Assembly: GCF_900100875.1 (NCBI RefSeq)
Contig: NZ_FNKQ01000002.1
Coordinates: 914,395-978,394, forward strand
Origin: Halopelagius longus
Lineage (GTDB): Archaea > Halobacteriota > Halobacteria > Halobacteriales > Haloferacaceae
Reading direction: 5' to 3'
DNA length: 64,000 nt
Shown here: one piece after another, positions 53,907 through 62,049 of the stretch
Numbering within the stretch: position 1 is the first letter of the stretch
Layout: every line of letters starts with the position of its first letter
Notes under the pieces: model-generated
Databases searched by the model: none
What the model was told of the DNA's origin: nothing
The model's input: only the letters and a program-made list of their open reading frames with translations
Made by a program: the position numbers and the translations under genes

Positions 53907-55385
53907 CTAGAAGTCCTCCATCGTGAACTGCCCGTTCGTCTCCGCGTCCGGTTCCGTCGCGTCTCGTTCCGTCTCGGACTCCGCGTCCGGCCCCGCCTCT
54001 CCGTCCGCGGCCGGGTCCGCGTCCGTGTCGGTTTCCGCGTCGGCGTCCGCACTCATATCGGTATCCGCAGTCGCGTCGGCGTCGGCGTCCGCACCGACCG
54101 TCGCCGCGCGGCCGTCTTCGGCGGCGGCCGGGGTTTCGACGGCCACCTCGTCCGGGGGGGATTCTTCGGCGGAAACGGCGTCCGCCGTCTCGTCGCCCTC
54201 ACTCGGGTCGTCCGCGTCCGTCTCGGAACCCGCCTCCGAACCGTCGCCCTCGCCCGCGTCCGACGACGGTTCGGCCGACTCGAACGCCGACAGGTCGCCG
54301 TCGTCCATCAGGGAGGCGACGCGGGACCTGACCTCCTCGCGCACCTTCGAGTCGGGCGTCTTGCTCGCGCGAATCGTCTCGTCTACGTCGCGGGCGGCCG
54401 TCGAGAGGCCGAGGTCCGATACCCGTTCTCGAACCGCGTCGTCGGGGTCGGCGAACGTGACGTCGAGCGACGACTCCGTTTCGAGTTCGCGCCGGTCCGT
54501 CACGCGGGCGATTAGCGCGCCGCGTTCGGCGGCGAACTCCTCTATCGAGGCGGGTGTGACGGGTTCGCCCTCGCCCGTCACCTCGACGACGACGACGGCG
54601 TCCGTCAAGTCGTGTTGGCGGACCTGTTCGCGGACGCGTTCGACGCCCTCGCCCTCCTTGAGTTCGACCGAGACGAACCGAAACGGCCGGGTGTCGAGCG
54701 ACTTCCGGCGGATGTCCACCTCGCCGTCGAAGGCGACGATGTTGTATCCGCGTCCGGGTTCTTCGCTCGTACTCGCCCGTTCCGTGGACCCGCAGTAGGT
54801 GACCCACGTGTCCCGCACCTCCTCGACGCCCGGCGCGTGGTTGTCGCCCAGCAAGACGGCGTCGAACGCGACGTTCGACTCCGCGAGGACCGTCTCCGTC
54901 TCCCAGTTCGCGTGCGCGAAGGGGGTGAACAGTCCGTGCGCGACGAGGGCGGCGTGGGCGGCGTCGTGCGGTTCGAAGTCGTACGTCAGGTCGTCGCGGC
55001 GCGACTCCGGCACGTGGTCGAGTCCGTAGAAGGCGGTGTCGCCGACCACGCGGGGTTCGCGTCCGAGTCGTTCCGCGAGTCCGAGGTTCTCGAAGAGGTC
55101 CAACCACTGGCCGCCCCGCGTCGACTCGTGGTTGCCGACGATGGCCAAGAACGGTACGTCCGCCTCCTCTAAGCGGCGGAGAGCGGAGAGCGTCCCGAGC
55201 AAGTCGCGGAGTTCCGGCCGCCTGTCGTGGAACAGGTCGCCCGCGTGGACGACGGCGTCTACGTCCTCCGAGACGGCGTCTTCGACCACTTGCTCGAAGG
55301 CGTCGAGAAAGTCGCGGCGGCGTTCCGGCGAGTGGTACTGCTGGTACCCGATGTGGGTGTCGCCGGTGTGTATCACCCGTGTCAT
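53907..55385 (-). CDS. mre11: DNA double-strand-break repair nuclease Mre11
   Basis: 492 residues from ATG 55385. Calcineurin-like nuclease motifs: GDTHIGYQQY (I), HAGDLFHDRRP (II), IVGNHESTRGG (III), VAHGLFTPF (IV) and LGDNHAPG with YCGSTERAS (V). Residues 330-390 form the capping region. From about residue 400 a long acidic tail rich in Ala, Asp, Glu and Thr (ADADADATADTDMSADADAE) ends in NGQFTMEDF, a conserved terminal peptide. The start overlaps the upstream gene's stop by ATGA, and the stop abuts rad50, so the three are one transcript. Confidence 0.95.
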   Translation of the reverse strand: MTRVIHTGDTHIGYQQYHSPERRRDFLDAFEQVVEDAVSEDVDAVVHAGDLFHDRRPELRDLLGTLSALRRLEEADVPFLAIVGNHESTRGGQWLDLFENLGLAERLGREPRVVGDTAFYGLDHVPESRRDDLTYDFEPHDAAHAALVAHGLFTPFAHANWETETVLAESNVAFDAVLLGDNHAPGVEEVRDTWVTYCGSTERASTSEEPGRGYNIVAFDGEVDIRRKSLDTRPFRFVSVELKEGEGVERVREQVRQHDLTDAVVVVEVTGEGEPVTPASIEEFAAERGALIARVTDRRELETESSLDVTFADPDDAVRERVSDLGLSTAARDVDETIRASKTPDSKVREEVRSRVASLMDDGDLSAFESAEPSSDAGEGDGSEAGSETDADDPSEGDETADAVSAEESPPDEVAVETPAAAEDGRAATVGADADADATADTDMSADADAETDTDADPAADGEAGPDAESETERDATEPDAETNGQFTMEDF

Positions 55386-55816
55386 CTGTCCCGAGGTTGG
55401 CCAGCGCCCGGTAAAACCGTTCCGTGACCGGAGCGAAACTGGTCGGCGTCTCCGCTCTCGGCGTCGGTTCGGGCCGCAGACCGGAGTCGCCGGAGGACCG
55501 CGAGGGCGCGACGGCCGCGTTCGACCGCCGCCTCGTCGCCCGCGGCGCGGGCGTCCCCTACGGCGCGCGCGAGGGCATCGACGTTCCCCTCGGCGACGAA
55601 CGCCGCGGCGTCGCGCACACACGGCAAGCACGCTACGGCGTCGGCGATGGTCGCTTCGTACTCCGCCTCCCGTCGAGGTGCGGTTCCCTCGGCCAACTCT
55701 CGGAGGGCGTCTCGAACCTCCCCGTTCGGGTCGGAGTCGGCCGTCGCGGAGTCGGACGCGACGGCGTCGAAACCGGACTCGTCGGCGGTCGTCTCGCGTG
55801 CGGGCGTCTGCGTCAC
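55382..55816 (-). CDS. Conserved hypothetical protein co-transcribed with mre11-rad50
   Basis: A 144-residue, mainly helical, Ala/Glu/Asp-rich protein beginning MTQTPARETTADESGF. The segment REAEYEATIADAVACLPCVRDAAAFVAEG carries a Cys-x2-Cys pair (CLPC). The C-terminal EAAVERGRRALAVLRRLR is a basic helix. The stop overlaps the mre11 start by four bases, strong evidence of translation and of an operon role. No function is recognised; a repair-associated partner is an inference from coupling. Confidence 0.7.
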   Translation of the reverse strand: MTQTPARETTADESGFDAVASDSATADSDPNGEVRDALRELAEGTAPRREAEYEATIADAVACLPCVRDAAAFVAEGNVDALARAVGDARAAGDEAAVERGRRALAVLRRLRSAARTDAESGDADQFRSGHGTVLPGAGQPRDR

Positions 55817-55841
55817 GGGACGAATGGTCCCGTTATCTGAC

Positions 55842-56105
55842 TTAAATGTTCAGCGTGTAGAGACGCTTTCGCGCGTCGGAGAAGGAAAAGCGGGAGTCGA
55901 CGGCGTCGGCGTCCTCCAGTCGAGAGAGGGCGTACCGGACAGTCCGCGGCGGCAGAAGCGTCTCCTCGGCGAGTTGGCTCTGCGTCATGGTCTCGTTGTA
56001 GTCGAGAACCTTCGCCACGAGTTTCGCGCTCGGGGGCATCTCCCGTATCGGGTCCCATCGGTCGGAGGTGCCTTCGTCTGCGGCGACTGCCTCGGTGGTG
56101 CTCAT
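55842..56105 (-). CDS. Winged-helix/MarR-like transcription regulator
   Basis: 87 residues with an HTH core VAKVLDYNETMTQSQLAEETLLPPRTVRYALSRLEDADAVDSRFSF (about 32-77). The N-terminal arm DRWDPIREMPPSAKL is family-typical. It lacks an effector domain and looks like the haloarchaeal MarR/TrmB-like single-domain regulators. First gene of the operon with the 144-residue protein, mre11 and rad50 (25-bp gap). A TATA-like TATTATTAGG just upstream suggests a leaderless mRNA and overlaps one arm of the palindrome at 56135-56159, consistent with autoregulation. Confidence 0.82.
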   Translation of the reverse strand: MSTTEAVAADEGTSDRWDPIREMPPSAKLVAKVLDYNETMTQSQLAEETLLPPRTVRYALSRLEDADAVDSRFSFSDARKRLYTLNI

Positions 56106-56134
56106 TCTACGTCCTACTCGGAGATGTGGCCTAA

Positions 56135-56159
56135 TAATATTTGCTGTATAGAAATATTA
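56135..56159. promoter_or_regulatory. Perfect 8-bp-arm palindrome in divergent HTH/PAN promoter
   Basis: TAATATTT (56135-56142), 9-nt spacer GCTGTATAG, AAATATTA (56152-56159), a perfect inverted repeat. A third half-site (GAATATTA, about 56167-56174) follows. The left arm overlaps the probable TATA box of the minus-strand HTH gene. Likely operator for the HTH protein or a related regulator of the mre11-rad50 operon. Confidence 0.65.
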
Positions 56160-56280
56160 CCTAAGCGAATATTAAACGATTGAACGCTAGCCCGAACGAA
56201 ACGGCGGAAACGACGTTCGCCCCGGCGAGAGCGTTAGGGCTACCCGAAGCCTCTTATGAACCCGTCCCCTACGGCTGGTG

Positions 56281-57498
56281 ATGACCGATACTGTGGACGA
56301 CGTCGAACTCCCGTACGATGAGGAGACGGCGTCGCAGCAGGAGAAAATTAAGGCTCTCCAAGAGCGCCTCGAAATTCTCGAATCTCAGAACGAAGAGATG
56401 CGGGACAAGCTGCTGGACGCCAACGCGGAAAACAACAAGTTCCAGCAGAAACTCGAACGCCTCACGCACGAGAACAAGAAACTCAAGCAGTCGCCGCTGT
56501 TCGTCGCCACCGTCCAAGAGATAACGGACGAGGGCGTCATCATCAAGCAACACGGCAACAATCAGGAGGCGGTCACCGAAGTAACCGACGAGATGCGCGA
56601 AGAGCTCGAACCGGATTCGCGCGTCGCGGTCAACAACTCCCTCTCTATCGTCAAGCGCCTGGACAACGAAACCGACGTCCGGGCGCGCGTCATGCAGGTG
56701 GAACACAGCCCCGACGTGAGTTACGAGGACATCGGCGGCCTCGAAGAGCAGATGCAGGAAGTTCGCGAGACCGTCGAGATGCCGCTCGAACGCCCCGAGA
56801 TGTTCGAGCAGGTCGGCATCGACCCGCCGTCCGGCGTTCTCCTCTACGGCCCGCCGGGCACCGGGAAGACGATGCTCGCGAAGGCCGTCGCCAACCAGAC
56901 CGACGCCTCGTTCATCAAGATGGCCGGGTCGGAACTCGTTCACAAGTTCATCGGCGAGGGTGCGAAGCTCGTCCGCGACCTCTTCGAGGTCGCCCGCGAG
57001 AACGAACCCGCCGTCATCTTCATCGACGAGATAGACGCCATCGCCTCCAAGCGGACGGACTCGAAGACGTCCGGCGACGCCGAGGTTCAGCGCACGATGA
57101 TGCAACTGCTCTCGGAGATGGACGGCTTCGACGAACGCGGCGAGATCCGCATCATCGCGGCGACGAACCGCTTCGACATGCTCGACCCCGCGATTCTCCG
57201 CCCCGGTCGGTTCGACCGCCTCATCGAGGTGCCCAAGCCGAACGAGGAGGGCCGCTCCATCATCTTCAAGATCCACACGCGCAACATGAACGTCGCCGAC
57301 GACGTGGACTTCGAGGCCCTCGCCGAGATGGCCTCCGACGCCTCCGGTGCCGACATCAAAGCCGTCTGCACCGAGGCCGGCATGTTCGCCATCCGCGACG
57401 ACCGCACGGAGATCTACATGACGGACTTCGTGGAAGCGTGGGAGAAGATTCAGGCCGAGGCCGACGAGGAAGACGCCGTCTCCCGAGCGTTCGCCTAA
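56281..57498 (+). CDS. panA: Proteasome-activating nucleotidase (PAN, AAA+)
   Basis: 405 residues from ATG 56281 ([15 protein letters not shown]); an adjacent GTG one codon upstream is not needed. Order: N-terminal coiled coil (about 15-68), OB domain (72-128), AAA+ module with Walker A GPPGTGKT (190-197), Walker B FIDEID (247-252), SRH around [22 protein letters not shown], and C-terminal helical domain. PAN unfolds proteins for the 20S proteasome. The last residues (SRAFA) lack a Tyr in the penultimate position, unlike the HbYX motif used for gate opening. A TATA-like CTTATG about 30 bp upstream suggests a leaderless mRNA. Confidence 0.96.
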   Translation: MTDTVDDVELPYDEETASQQEKIKALQERLEILESQNEEMRDKLLDANAENNKFQQKLERLTHENKKLKQSPLFVATVQEITDEGVIIKQHGNNQEAVTEVTDEMREELEPDSRVAVNNSLSIVKRLDNETDVRARVMQVEHSPDVSYEDIGGLEEQMQEVRETVEMPLERPEMFEQVGIDPPSGVLLYGPPGTGKTMLAKAVANQTDASFIKMAGSELVHKFIGEGAKLVRDLFEVARENEPAVIFIDEIDAIASKRTDSKTSGDAEVQRTMMQLLSEMDGFDERGEIRIIAATNRFDMLDPAILRPGRFDRLIEVPKPNEEGRSIIFKIHTRNMNVADDVDFEALAEMASDASGADIKAVCTEAGMFAIRDDRTEIYMTDFVEAWEKIQAEADEEDAVSRAFA

Positions 57499-57519
57499 CC
57501 GCACAGCACTCCGACCGAC

Positions 57520-57532
57520 TTTTCCGTTTTTT
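57520..57532 (+). terminator. T-rich terminator after panA
   Basis: TTTTCCGTTTTTT lies 22 bases after the panA stop on the coding strand. It is the kind of oligo-U 3' end at which archaeal RNA polymerase terminates, with or without FttA. Confidence 0.55.
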
Positions 57533-57549
57533 CGACCGCCGAGCGGCCG

Positions 57550-57696
57550 CTATAGCGCGCCGAAGACGAGGTACGGGACGACGAATAGGACGAGAAACAT
57601 CGCGGCGAGGACGAGGAGGTAGCCGACGCCCGTCGCCGCGCCCGCGCGCCACGCTTGCGACCCGAACCGCCCCGTCACCGCGTCACTCTCTGCCAT
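57550..57696 (-). CDS. Small membrane protein (DUF7550-like)
   Basis: 48 residues from the ATG at 57696 (MAESDAVTGRFGSQAWRAGA); the upstream extension to 57750 is Arg-rich and unlikely. One long hydrophobic helix, GVGYLLVLAAMFLVLFVVPYLVFGAL, reaches the C-terminus, so it is a single-pass tail-anchored-like protein. Function unknown. It is convergent with panA and divergent from nth. Confidence 0.6.
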   Translation of the reverse strand: MAESDAVTGRFGSQAWRAGAATGVGYLLVLAAMFLVLFVVPYLVFGAL

Positions 57697-57778
57697 ACGT
57701 TCGCCTCCGCGCGCGGCGACGTTAGTTCTTCGCGTCCGAACCCGAACCACTCAACTGGGGGCCGCGCTACCGGAGGGT

Positions 57779-58465
57779 ATGGGCACGCGTCTCGACTCTC
57801 GGGAGGCACAGGTCGACGAGGTACTCGACCGCCTCTACGAGGAGTACCCCGACACGACCATCTCGCTGAACTTCTCGAACAGACTCGAACTGCTGATAGC
57901 GGTGATGCTGTCGGCGCAGTGCACCGACGAACGGGTGAACAAGGAGACGGAACATCTCTTCGAGAAGTACGAGACGGTGGAGGACTACGCCGAGGCCGAC
58001 GTCGACGAACTCTCCGAGGACATCGGCTCCATCACGTACCACAACAGCAAGGCCGACTACATCGTCAGTTCGGCGCAGACGATGAGAGACGAACACGGCG
58101 GCGAGGTGCCGGACACGATGGACGAACTCACCGACCTGAAGGGCGTCGGTCGGAAGACGGCGAACGTCGTCCTCCAACACGGCCACGACGTAGTCGAGGG
58201 TATCGTCGTGGACACCCACGTCCAGCGTCTCTCCCGGCGACTCGGCATCACCGAGGAGGAGACGCCCGAGAAGATAGAGACGGACCTCATGCCCGTCGTC
58301 CCCGAGGAGGACTGGCAGCAACTGACGCACCTGTTCATCAGTCACGGTCGGGCCACCTGCACCGCGCGCAACCCCGACTGCGCCGACTGCGTCCTCGAAG
58401 ACGTCTGTCCCTCCTCGAAACTCGACCACGACGTTGACCTCGCAAGCGGCGAGACGTGGGACTGA
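57779..58465 (+). CDS. nth: Endonuclease III
   Basis: A 228-residue bifunctional DNA glycosylase/AP-lyase that removes oxidised pyrimidines. LIAVMLSAQCTDERVN, HhH LKGVGRKTANVVL (catalytic Lys126), and VVDTHVQRLSRRLG (catalytic Asp145). The canonical [4Fe-4S] ligands are Cys194, 201, 204 and 210 (C-x6-C-x2-C-x5-C), in contrast to the altered spacing in the paralogue at 3015-3824. Length and order are those of E. coli Nth, and this is probably the main EndoIII. Confidence 0.96.
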   Translation: MGTRLDSREAQVDEVLDRLYEEYPDTTISLNFSNRLELLIAVMLSAQCTDERVNKETEHLFEKYETVEDYAEADVDELSEDIGSITYHNSKADYIVSSAQTMRDEHGGEVPDTMDELTDLKGVGRKTANVVLQHGHDVVEGIVVDTHVQRLSRRLGITEEETPEKIETDLMPVVPEEDWQQLTHLFISHGRATCTARNPDCADCVLEDVCPSSKLDHDVDLASGETWD

Positions 58466-58466
58466 C

Positions 58467-58946
58467 TCAGACGACGTACCCGGTGACGTACTGGTAGACG
58501 CCGAGTACCCACGCGAACAGCCAGAAGATGACGTACCCGAACACGCCGATTCTGAGGCGGCCGCGCCACGCGCCCATGTTCTCGTGGAGGTCGTCTAAGT
58601 CGACGTCCTGATCCGGGTCGTCGTAGAGGTCCGCCTCGCGTTTGACCTGCAGTATTCTGACGATGCCGGTGAGTGCGAACACCAGCAACGCGTAGGCTTG
58701 CAGGCCGAGGACCGCGTGGAGGGCGGCGAGTCCCCCGAACTGTCGGAACAGGCGGGGCATCATCCACGTGACGACCGGAATCGTGTTGAGGACGAGGCCG
58801 GGGACGATGAACTTCAGGTGGTACGTCAGAACTCCCCACGTCACCGTCTCGGCGTCTATCATTATCCACGCGCCGTAGATGTAGAAGGGAAAACTCGCGG
58901 TGACCATCAGGGCCGCGCCCGTGGCGATGGCCGTCTCGGATACCAT
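58467..58946 (-). CDS. Four-helix membrane protein (DUF7321-like)
   Basis: 159 residues with four hydrophobic segments: TAIATGAALMVTASFPFYIY, LKFIVPGLVLNTIPVVTWMM, AVLGLQAYALLVFALTGIV and IGVFGYVIFWLFAWVLGVYQ. His residues in TYHLKF and LHAVLGLQ lie inside or next to helices, so a heme or quinone role is possible but not shown. It resembles a haloarchaeal membrane family that I recall as DUF7321. It converges with nth with a single-base gap. Confidence 0.7.
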   Translation of the reverse strand: MVSETAIATGAALMVTASFPFYIYGAWIMIDAETVTWGVLTYHLKFIVPGLVLNTIPVVTWMMPRLFRQFGGLAALHAVLGLQAYALLVFALTGIVRILQVKREADLYDDPDQDVDLDDLHENMGAWRGRLRIGVFGYVIFWLFAWVLGVYQYVTGYVV

Positions 58947-59030
58947 CAGCCGAGATTGAGTCCGACCCGTCCTAAATGACCCGACTCCGCCGCGACGCCC
59001 CGAACGACCGAACTCGGACGTCGAGAGCGG

Positions 59031-59807
59031 TTAAGAGTCTACTAATCTGTCGTCGAGCAACTCCCGAATCCACGCGGCGAACCCGTGGTCGTGACCGTGA
59101 GTCCACACCGCCGTCTCCCGCTTGGTCCACGGGCCCTCTCCCGTTTCGAGGCCGCTTGCGAGGACCGCCTGCTGGTCGCCCATCAGCAACTGTCCCGGCC
59201 ACTTCTCGACGACGCTGTTGGTCTCGACGAGGTCCTCGGCCACGCGAACGTCCGCATCGGGGACGTTCTCCTCGATCCGGTCCCGAAGCGACTCCGTGGG
59301 GACTTCCGCGACGACGGTCACCCCGCGGTCGGCGGCCGCAGACAGTCCGTCCAGAATATCGTCGGAGACGGTCGATTCGTCCGCGACGAGGTAGTGAATC
59401 CGATCGTCCACGTCCGCTATGAGGGCCACGATGCGGTCTTCGACGTGCTCCGCGTTCGCAATCGACCACGTGCCCTTCTCCTCTTGGGTCTCCGCCGACC
59501 CCACTTCCTCCAACGCCGCGTCGGCCTCCTCGACGCTCTTGTCGAACGACGTGCGCAGTTTCTCGAACGCTTGCTCCTTCGAGACGGCCCGGTACTGCCG
59601 GGGGTCGGACTGTTGGATGTCCACCAAGCCGCGCTTGTGGAGTTTGTCGACGGTGTCGTACACTCGCGACCGGGGAACGTCCGACAGTTCGCTTATCTCC
59701 TTTGCGGTCGCTCTCTCGACGCGGTTGAGGGCGATAAAACACCTCGCCTCGTACTCGGTCAGACCGAGGTTACCCAACGCTTCGACGGCGTCCGGTCCGG
59801 TGCTCAT
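59031..59807 (-). CDS. TrmB-family transcriptional regulator
   Basis: 258 residues. An N-terminal TrmB winged helix (about 8-75): LGNLGLTEYEARCFIALNRVERATAKEISELSDVPRSRVYDTVDKLHKRGLV. A short coiled linker (85-110) leads to a phospholipase-D-like sensor domain (about 118-255, IVALIADVDDRIHYLVADES and LLMGDQQAVLASGLE). TrmB proteins usually respond to sugars or other metabolites. No transport operon is adjacent, so its targets are unknown. It lies just downstream of the DUF7344-like gene on the same strand (46-bp gap). Confidence 0.85.
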   Translation of the reverse strand: MSTGPDAVEALGNLGLTEYEARCFIALNRVERATAKEISELSDVPRSRVYDTVDKLHKRGLVDIQQSDPRQYRAVSKEQAFEKLRTSFDKSVEEADAALEEVGSAETQEEKGTWSIANAEHVEDRIVALIADVDDRIHYLVADESTVSDDILDGLSAAADRGVTVVAEVPTESLRDRIEENVPDADVRVAEDLVETNSVVEKWPGQLLMGDQQAVLASGLETGEGPWTKRETAVWTHGHDHGFAAWIRELLDDRLVDS

Positions 59808-59853
59808 AGGGTAAAACGTGAGCGTGCAACGCTCCTTACTCTGGTGGCCGGGC

Positions 59854-60228
59854 CTACTCGTCGGCCGGGAGGGCGTCGAGGATTCGCTCGATTCGCTGAG
59901 ACTCCTCGAAGTAGACCAGATCCTGCTCTTGGGAGTAGTCCGCCACTCCGACGTCGACGAGTTTGGGGATGTGTGCGTGGTACAGCGAGAGATACACCTG
60001 CATCACGTCCTCCGCCGGAATCTCGGAGAGTGGCCGTTCCTCTTCCCGCACGGCGACTTCGTCCGCGAGGTCTGCCAGCGTCATCGGGGTGTCGTACTCG
60101 ATGAGACAGCGAATGGCGAACCGCCGACGCTGGTCGGTGAGAACGTCGAACAGCGAGTCGAGGCGGGAGGCGGAGGCGGAACGGGAGTCGGCGAGTGACT
60201 CGTCGTTCCTCGAAGTGGAATCGCTCAC
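59854..60228 (-). CDS. DUF7344-like winged-helix protein
   Basis: 124 residues from a GTG at 60228 (MSDSTSRNDESL). A TATA TTTATAC near 60252-60258, about 27 bases upstream, suggests a leaderless GTG start. The core RLDSLFDVLTDQRRRFAIRCLIEYDTPMTLADLADEVAVRE is a winged helix; VYLSLYHAHIPKLVDVGVADYSQEQDLVYF is the family C-terminal signature. Probably co-transcribed with trmB-like gene downstream, giving a two-regulator unit. Confidence 0.8.
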   Translation of the reverse strand: MSDSTSRNDESLADSRSASASRLDSLFDVLTDQRRRFAIRCLIEYDTPMTLADLADEVAVREEERPLSEIPAEDVMQVYLSLYHAHIPKLVDVGVADYSQEQDLVYFEESQRIERILDALPADE

Positions 60229-60444
60229 AACGTGTATAGATGGGGTGACGAAGTATAAACAAATTGTGAGTCCTGCCGGAGTATGTTCGGCGTTTTTACT
60301 TGAGTGGAAACGGAACCCGCCTGTCTGAGAACCAAACGTTCAAAAAATAAATTAATTCTTCAACGCACGCGTGATTATTTTTCGCAAAGGCGCCTTCGAG
60401 GAACGTCGGGGTGCTTATGCGGCTTCGGAACGCAAGATGAGACA

Positions 60445-61305
60445 ATGAGTAACGCCGAGGACGGACGGGTTGACGACCAGCCTCCGGACTCGGAGGACCC
60501 CGAAGCGGAGTCGCTGCAGGCGTTGCGGGAGGAGGTCGAGGAGAAGTACGACTTCGACGACTTCGGCCCCGAGGACATGGCCGAGATGTCCCTCGACGAG
60601 TGGGAGGCGGTGTTCGACCCCGAGACGTGGATAACCGGCGAGGAACTGTTGGACCGCGTCGAGCGGGAACTGAAGAGCCGAATCGCCTACCGGGAGGTGT
60701 TCGCCGTCCTCGAACGCATCGAACGGGACGGCCGAGAGCAACTGCTCGTGTACTCTGACGAGGGGTACGCGGTCGTCCACCCCGACGGGAGCATCGAGGG
60801 GCAGGGGACGGTTCTCCGCGACGTGAAGCCGACCGTCGCGCTCTGTTCGATGGAGGAGTACGAAGTCGACGACCCGCCGGAGGACGTCTCCCTCCCCCGG
60901 CCGGTGGACGTGACGCAGGGGAGCGGCGAGTTCGGCAACCTGATGCTACAGGTCGTCGCCGGCGCGCAGATGCTCGTGGGAGCCGGCCTCCTGATCGTGT
61001 GGATGCTCTTCCCCGCGGTGAACAGCCTGTTCGGTACGTCGCTTCCGACCGTGAGCACCATCTTCGCGCCCCTCGTCGCGGGCGTGTTCCTCGCCATCGG
61101 CTTCTTCCTGTTTCTGGTCGTCGCCAACGCGCGCCTCTCCGACCGGTTCCGCGCCGAGGAGTACCGAAACCGGCTCCGGGCGGTCGGCGCGGAGGAAGGG
61201 GACCGTCCCGACTTCCTGCCGTTCGACGAGGCGAGTAGTCCGCGCGTCGAACGTCGCGGAGACGACGGCGACACCACCGCAGAGGGTAAATCCGAGGGAG
61301 CCTGA
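60445..61305 (+). CDS. Membrane protein of the cytochrome bc region (DUF7319-like)
   Basis: 286 residues from the ATG at 60445 (MSNAEDGRVDDQPPDSEDPE); upstream in-frame sequence is basic and unlikely. An acidic N-terminal domain (about 1-165) contains YDFDDFGPEDMAEMSLDEWEAVF and beta-rich GREQLLVYSDEGYAVVHPDGSI. Two membrane helices follow (about 167-190, 208-230; LMLQVVAGAQMLVGAGLLIV and FAPLVAGVFLAIGFFLFLVV). The tail is charged. I recall this family as DUF7319, found beside the haloarchaeal cytochrome bc genes. A TATA-like CTTATG about 30 bases before the ATG fits a leaderless mRNA. Confidence 0.75.
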   Translation: MSNAEDGRVDDQPPDSEDPEAESLQALREEVEEKYDFDDFGPEDMAEMSLDEWEAVFDPETWITGEELLDRVERELKSRIAYREVFAVLERIERDGREQLLVYSDEGYAVVHPDGSIEGQGTVLRDVKPTVALCSMEEYEVDDPPEDVSLPRPVDVTQGSGEFGNLMLQVVAGAQMLVGAGLLIVWMLFPAVNSLFGTSLPTVSTIFAPLVAGVFLAIGFFLFLVVANARLSDRFRAEEYRNRLRAVGAEEGDRPDFLPFDEASSPRVERRGDDGDTTAEGKSEGA

Positions 61306-61374
61306 ACCGGCGGCATCGGGCGGTGCGGCGGCAGTCGGTGGGTTTAAGCGCATTCCATCCTGAGAAAATCGTGT

Positions 61375-62049
61375 ATGAAAAGGCGGGACTTTCTGAGAGC
61401 GGCAAGCGTCCCTGCCGCGGCCGCGACGGCGTCTGCCGCCGCCGGCGTGACCGCCGCCCAAGAGGAGGGTGGCACCACGACGTCCGGCGGTACCGGCACC
61501 GCGTCCGGGACCGGAACCGCGTCCGGAACGGAGCAAGGGACAGGTACCGGAACCGGCACCTCGAGCGGCGGCGGTGGCGGTGGCGGCGCGACCAAGACGG
61601 TCGAAGTCGGCCCCGGCGGTGACCTCGTGTTCGCGCCCGGCACGGACCAAGCGCTGGAGATAGCGCCCGGAACGACGGTCGAGTTCGTCTGGGGCTCCGA
61701 CAACCACAACGTCGTCCCCGACAGCCAGCCCGACGACGCAAACTGGGAGGGTCACGAACCCATCGAGAACGAGGGGTTCTCGTTCACGTCCACGTTCGAC
61801 GTGCTCGGCGACTACGAGTACCACTGCGACCCCCACGAGACGGCGGGTATGGTCGGAACGATATCCGTCGTCGAGAACCCCAGTAGCGGCGGGGGCGGCG
61901 AGAAGGAACTCCACGAACTCGGTGTCCCCATTCAGGCTCACTGGGTCGGCGCGGCGACGATACTCGGCATCATCGTCACCGTGGTGTTCACGTTCTACAT
62001 CCTGAAGTACGGCGAGTCCGCGAACACCGGAACGGGGAGGAACGGATAA
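61375..62049 (+). CDS. Halocyanin-like blue copper protein with Tat signal and membrane anchor
   Basis: 224 residues. A Tat signal (MKRRDFLRAASVPAAAATA) precedes a Gly/Thr/Ser linker (about 30-70), then a plastocyanin-type domain (72-167) with copper ligands His111, Cys151, His154 and Met159 (DNHNVVP and YHCDPHETAGM). A C-terminal helix (about 190-211) anchors it. Halocyanins carry electrons between the bc-type complex and terminal oxidases at the outer face. It overlaps the next start by one base (TAATG) and heads the cytochrome cluster. Confidence 0.92.
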   Translation: MKRRDFLRAASVPAAAATASAAAGVTAAQEEGGTTTSGGTGTASGTGTASGTEQGTGTGTGTSSGGGGGGGATKTVEVGPGGDLVFAPGTDQALEIAPGTTVEFVWGSDNHNVVPDSQPDDANWEGHEPIENEGFSFTSTFDVLGDYEYHCDPHETAGMVGTISVVENPSSGGGGEKELHELGVPIQAHWVGAATILGIIVTVVFTFYILKYGESANTGTGRNG

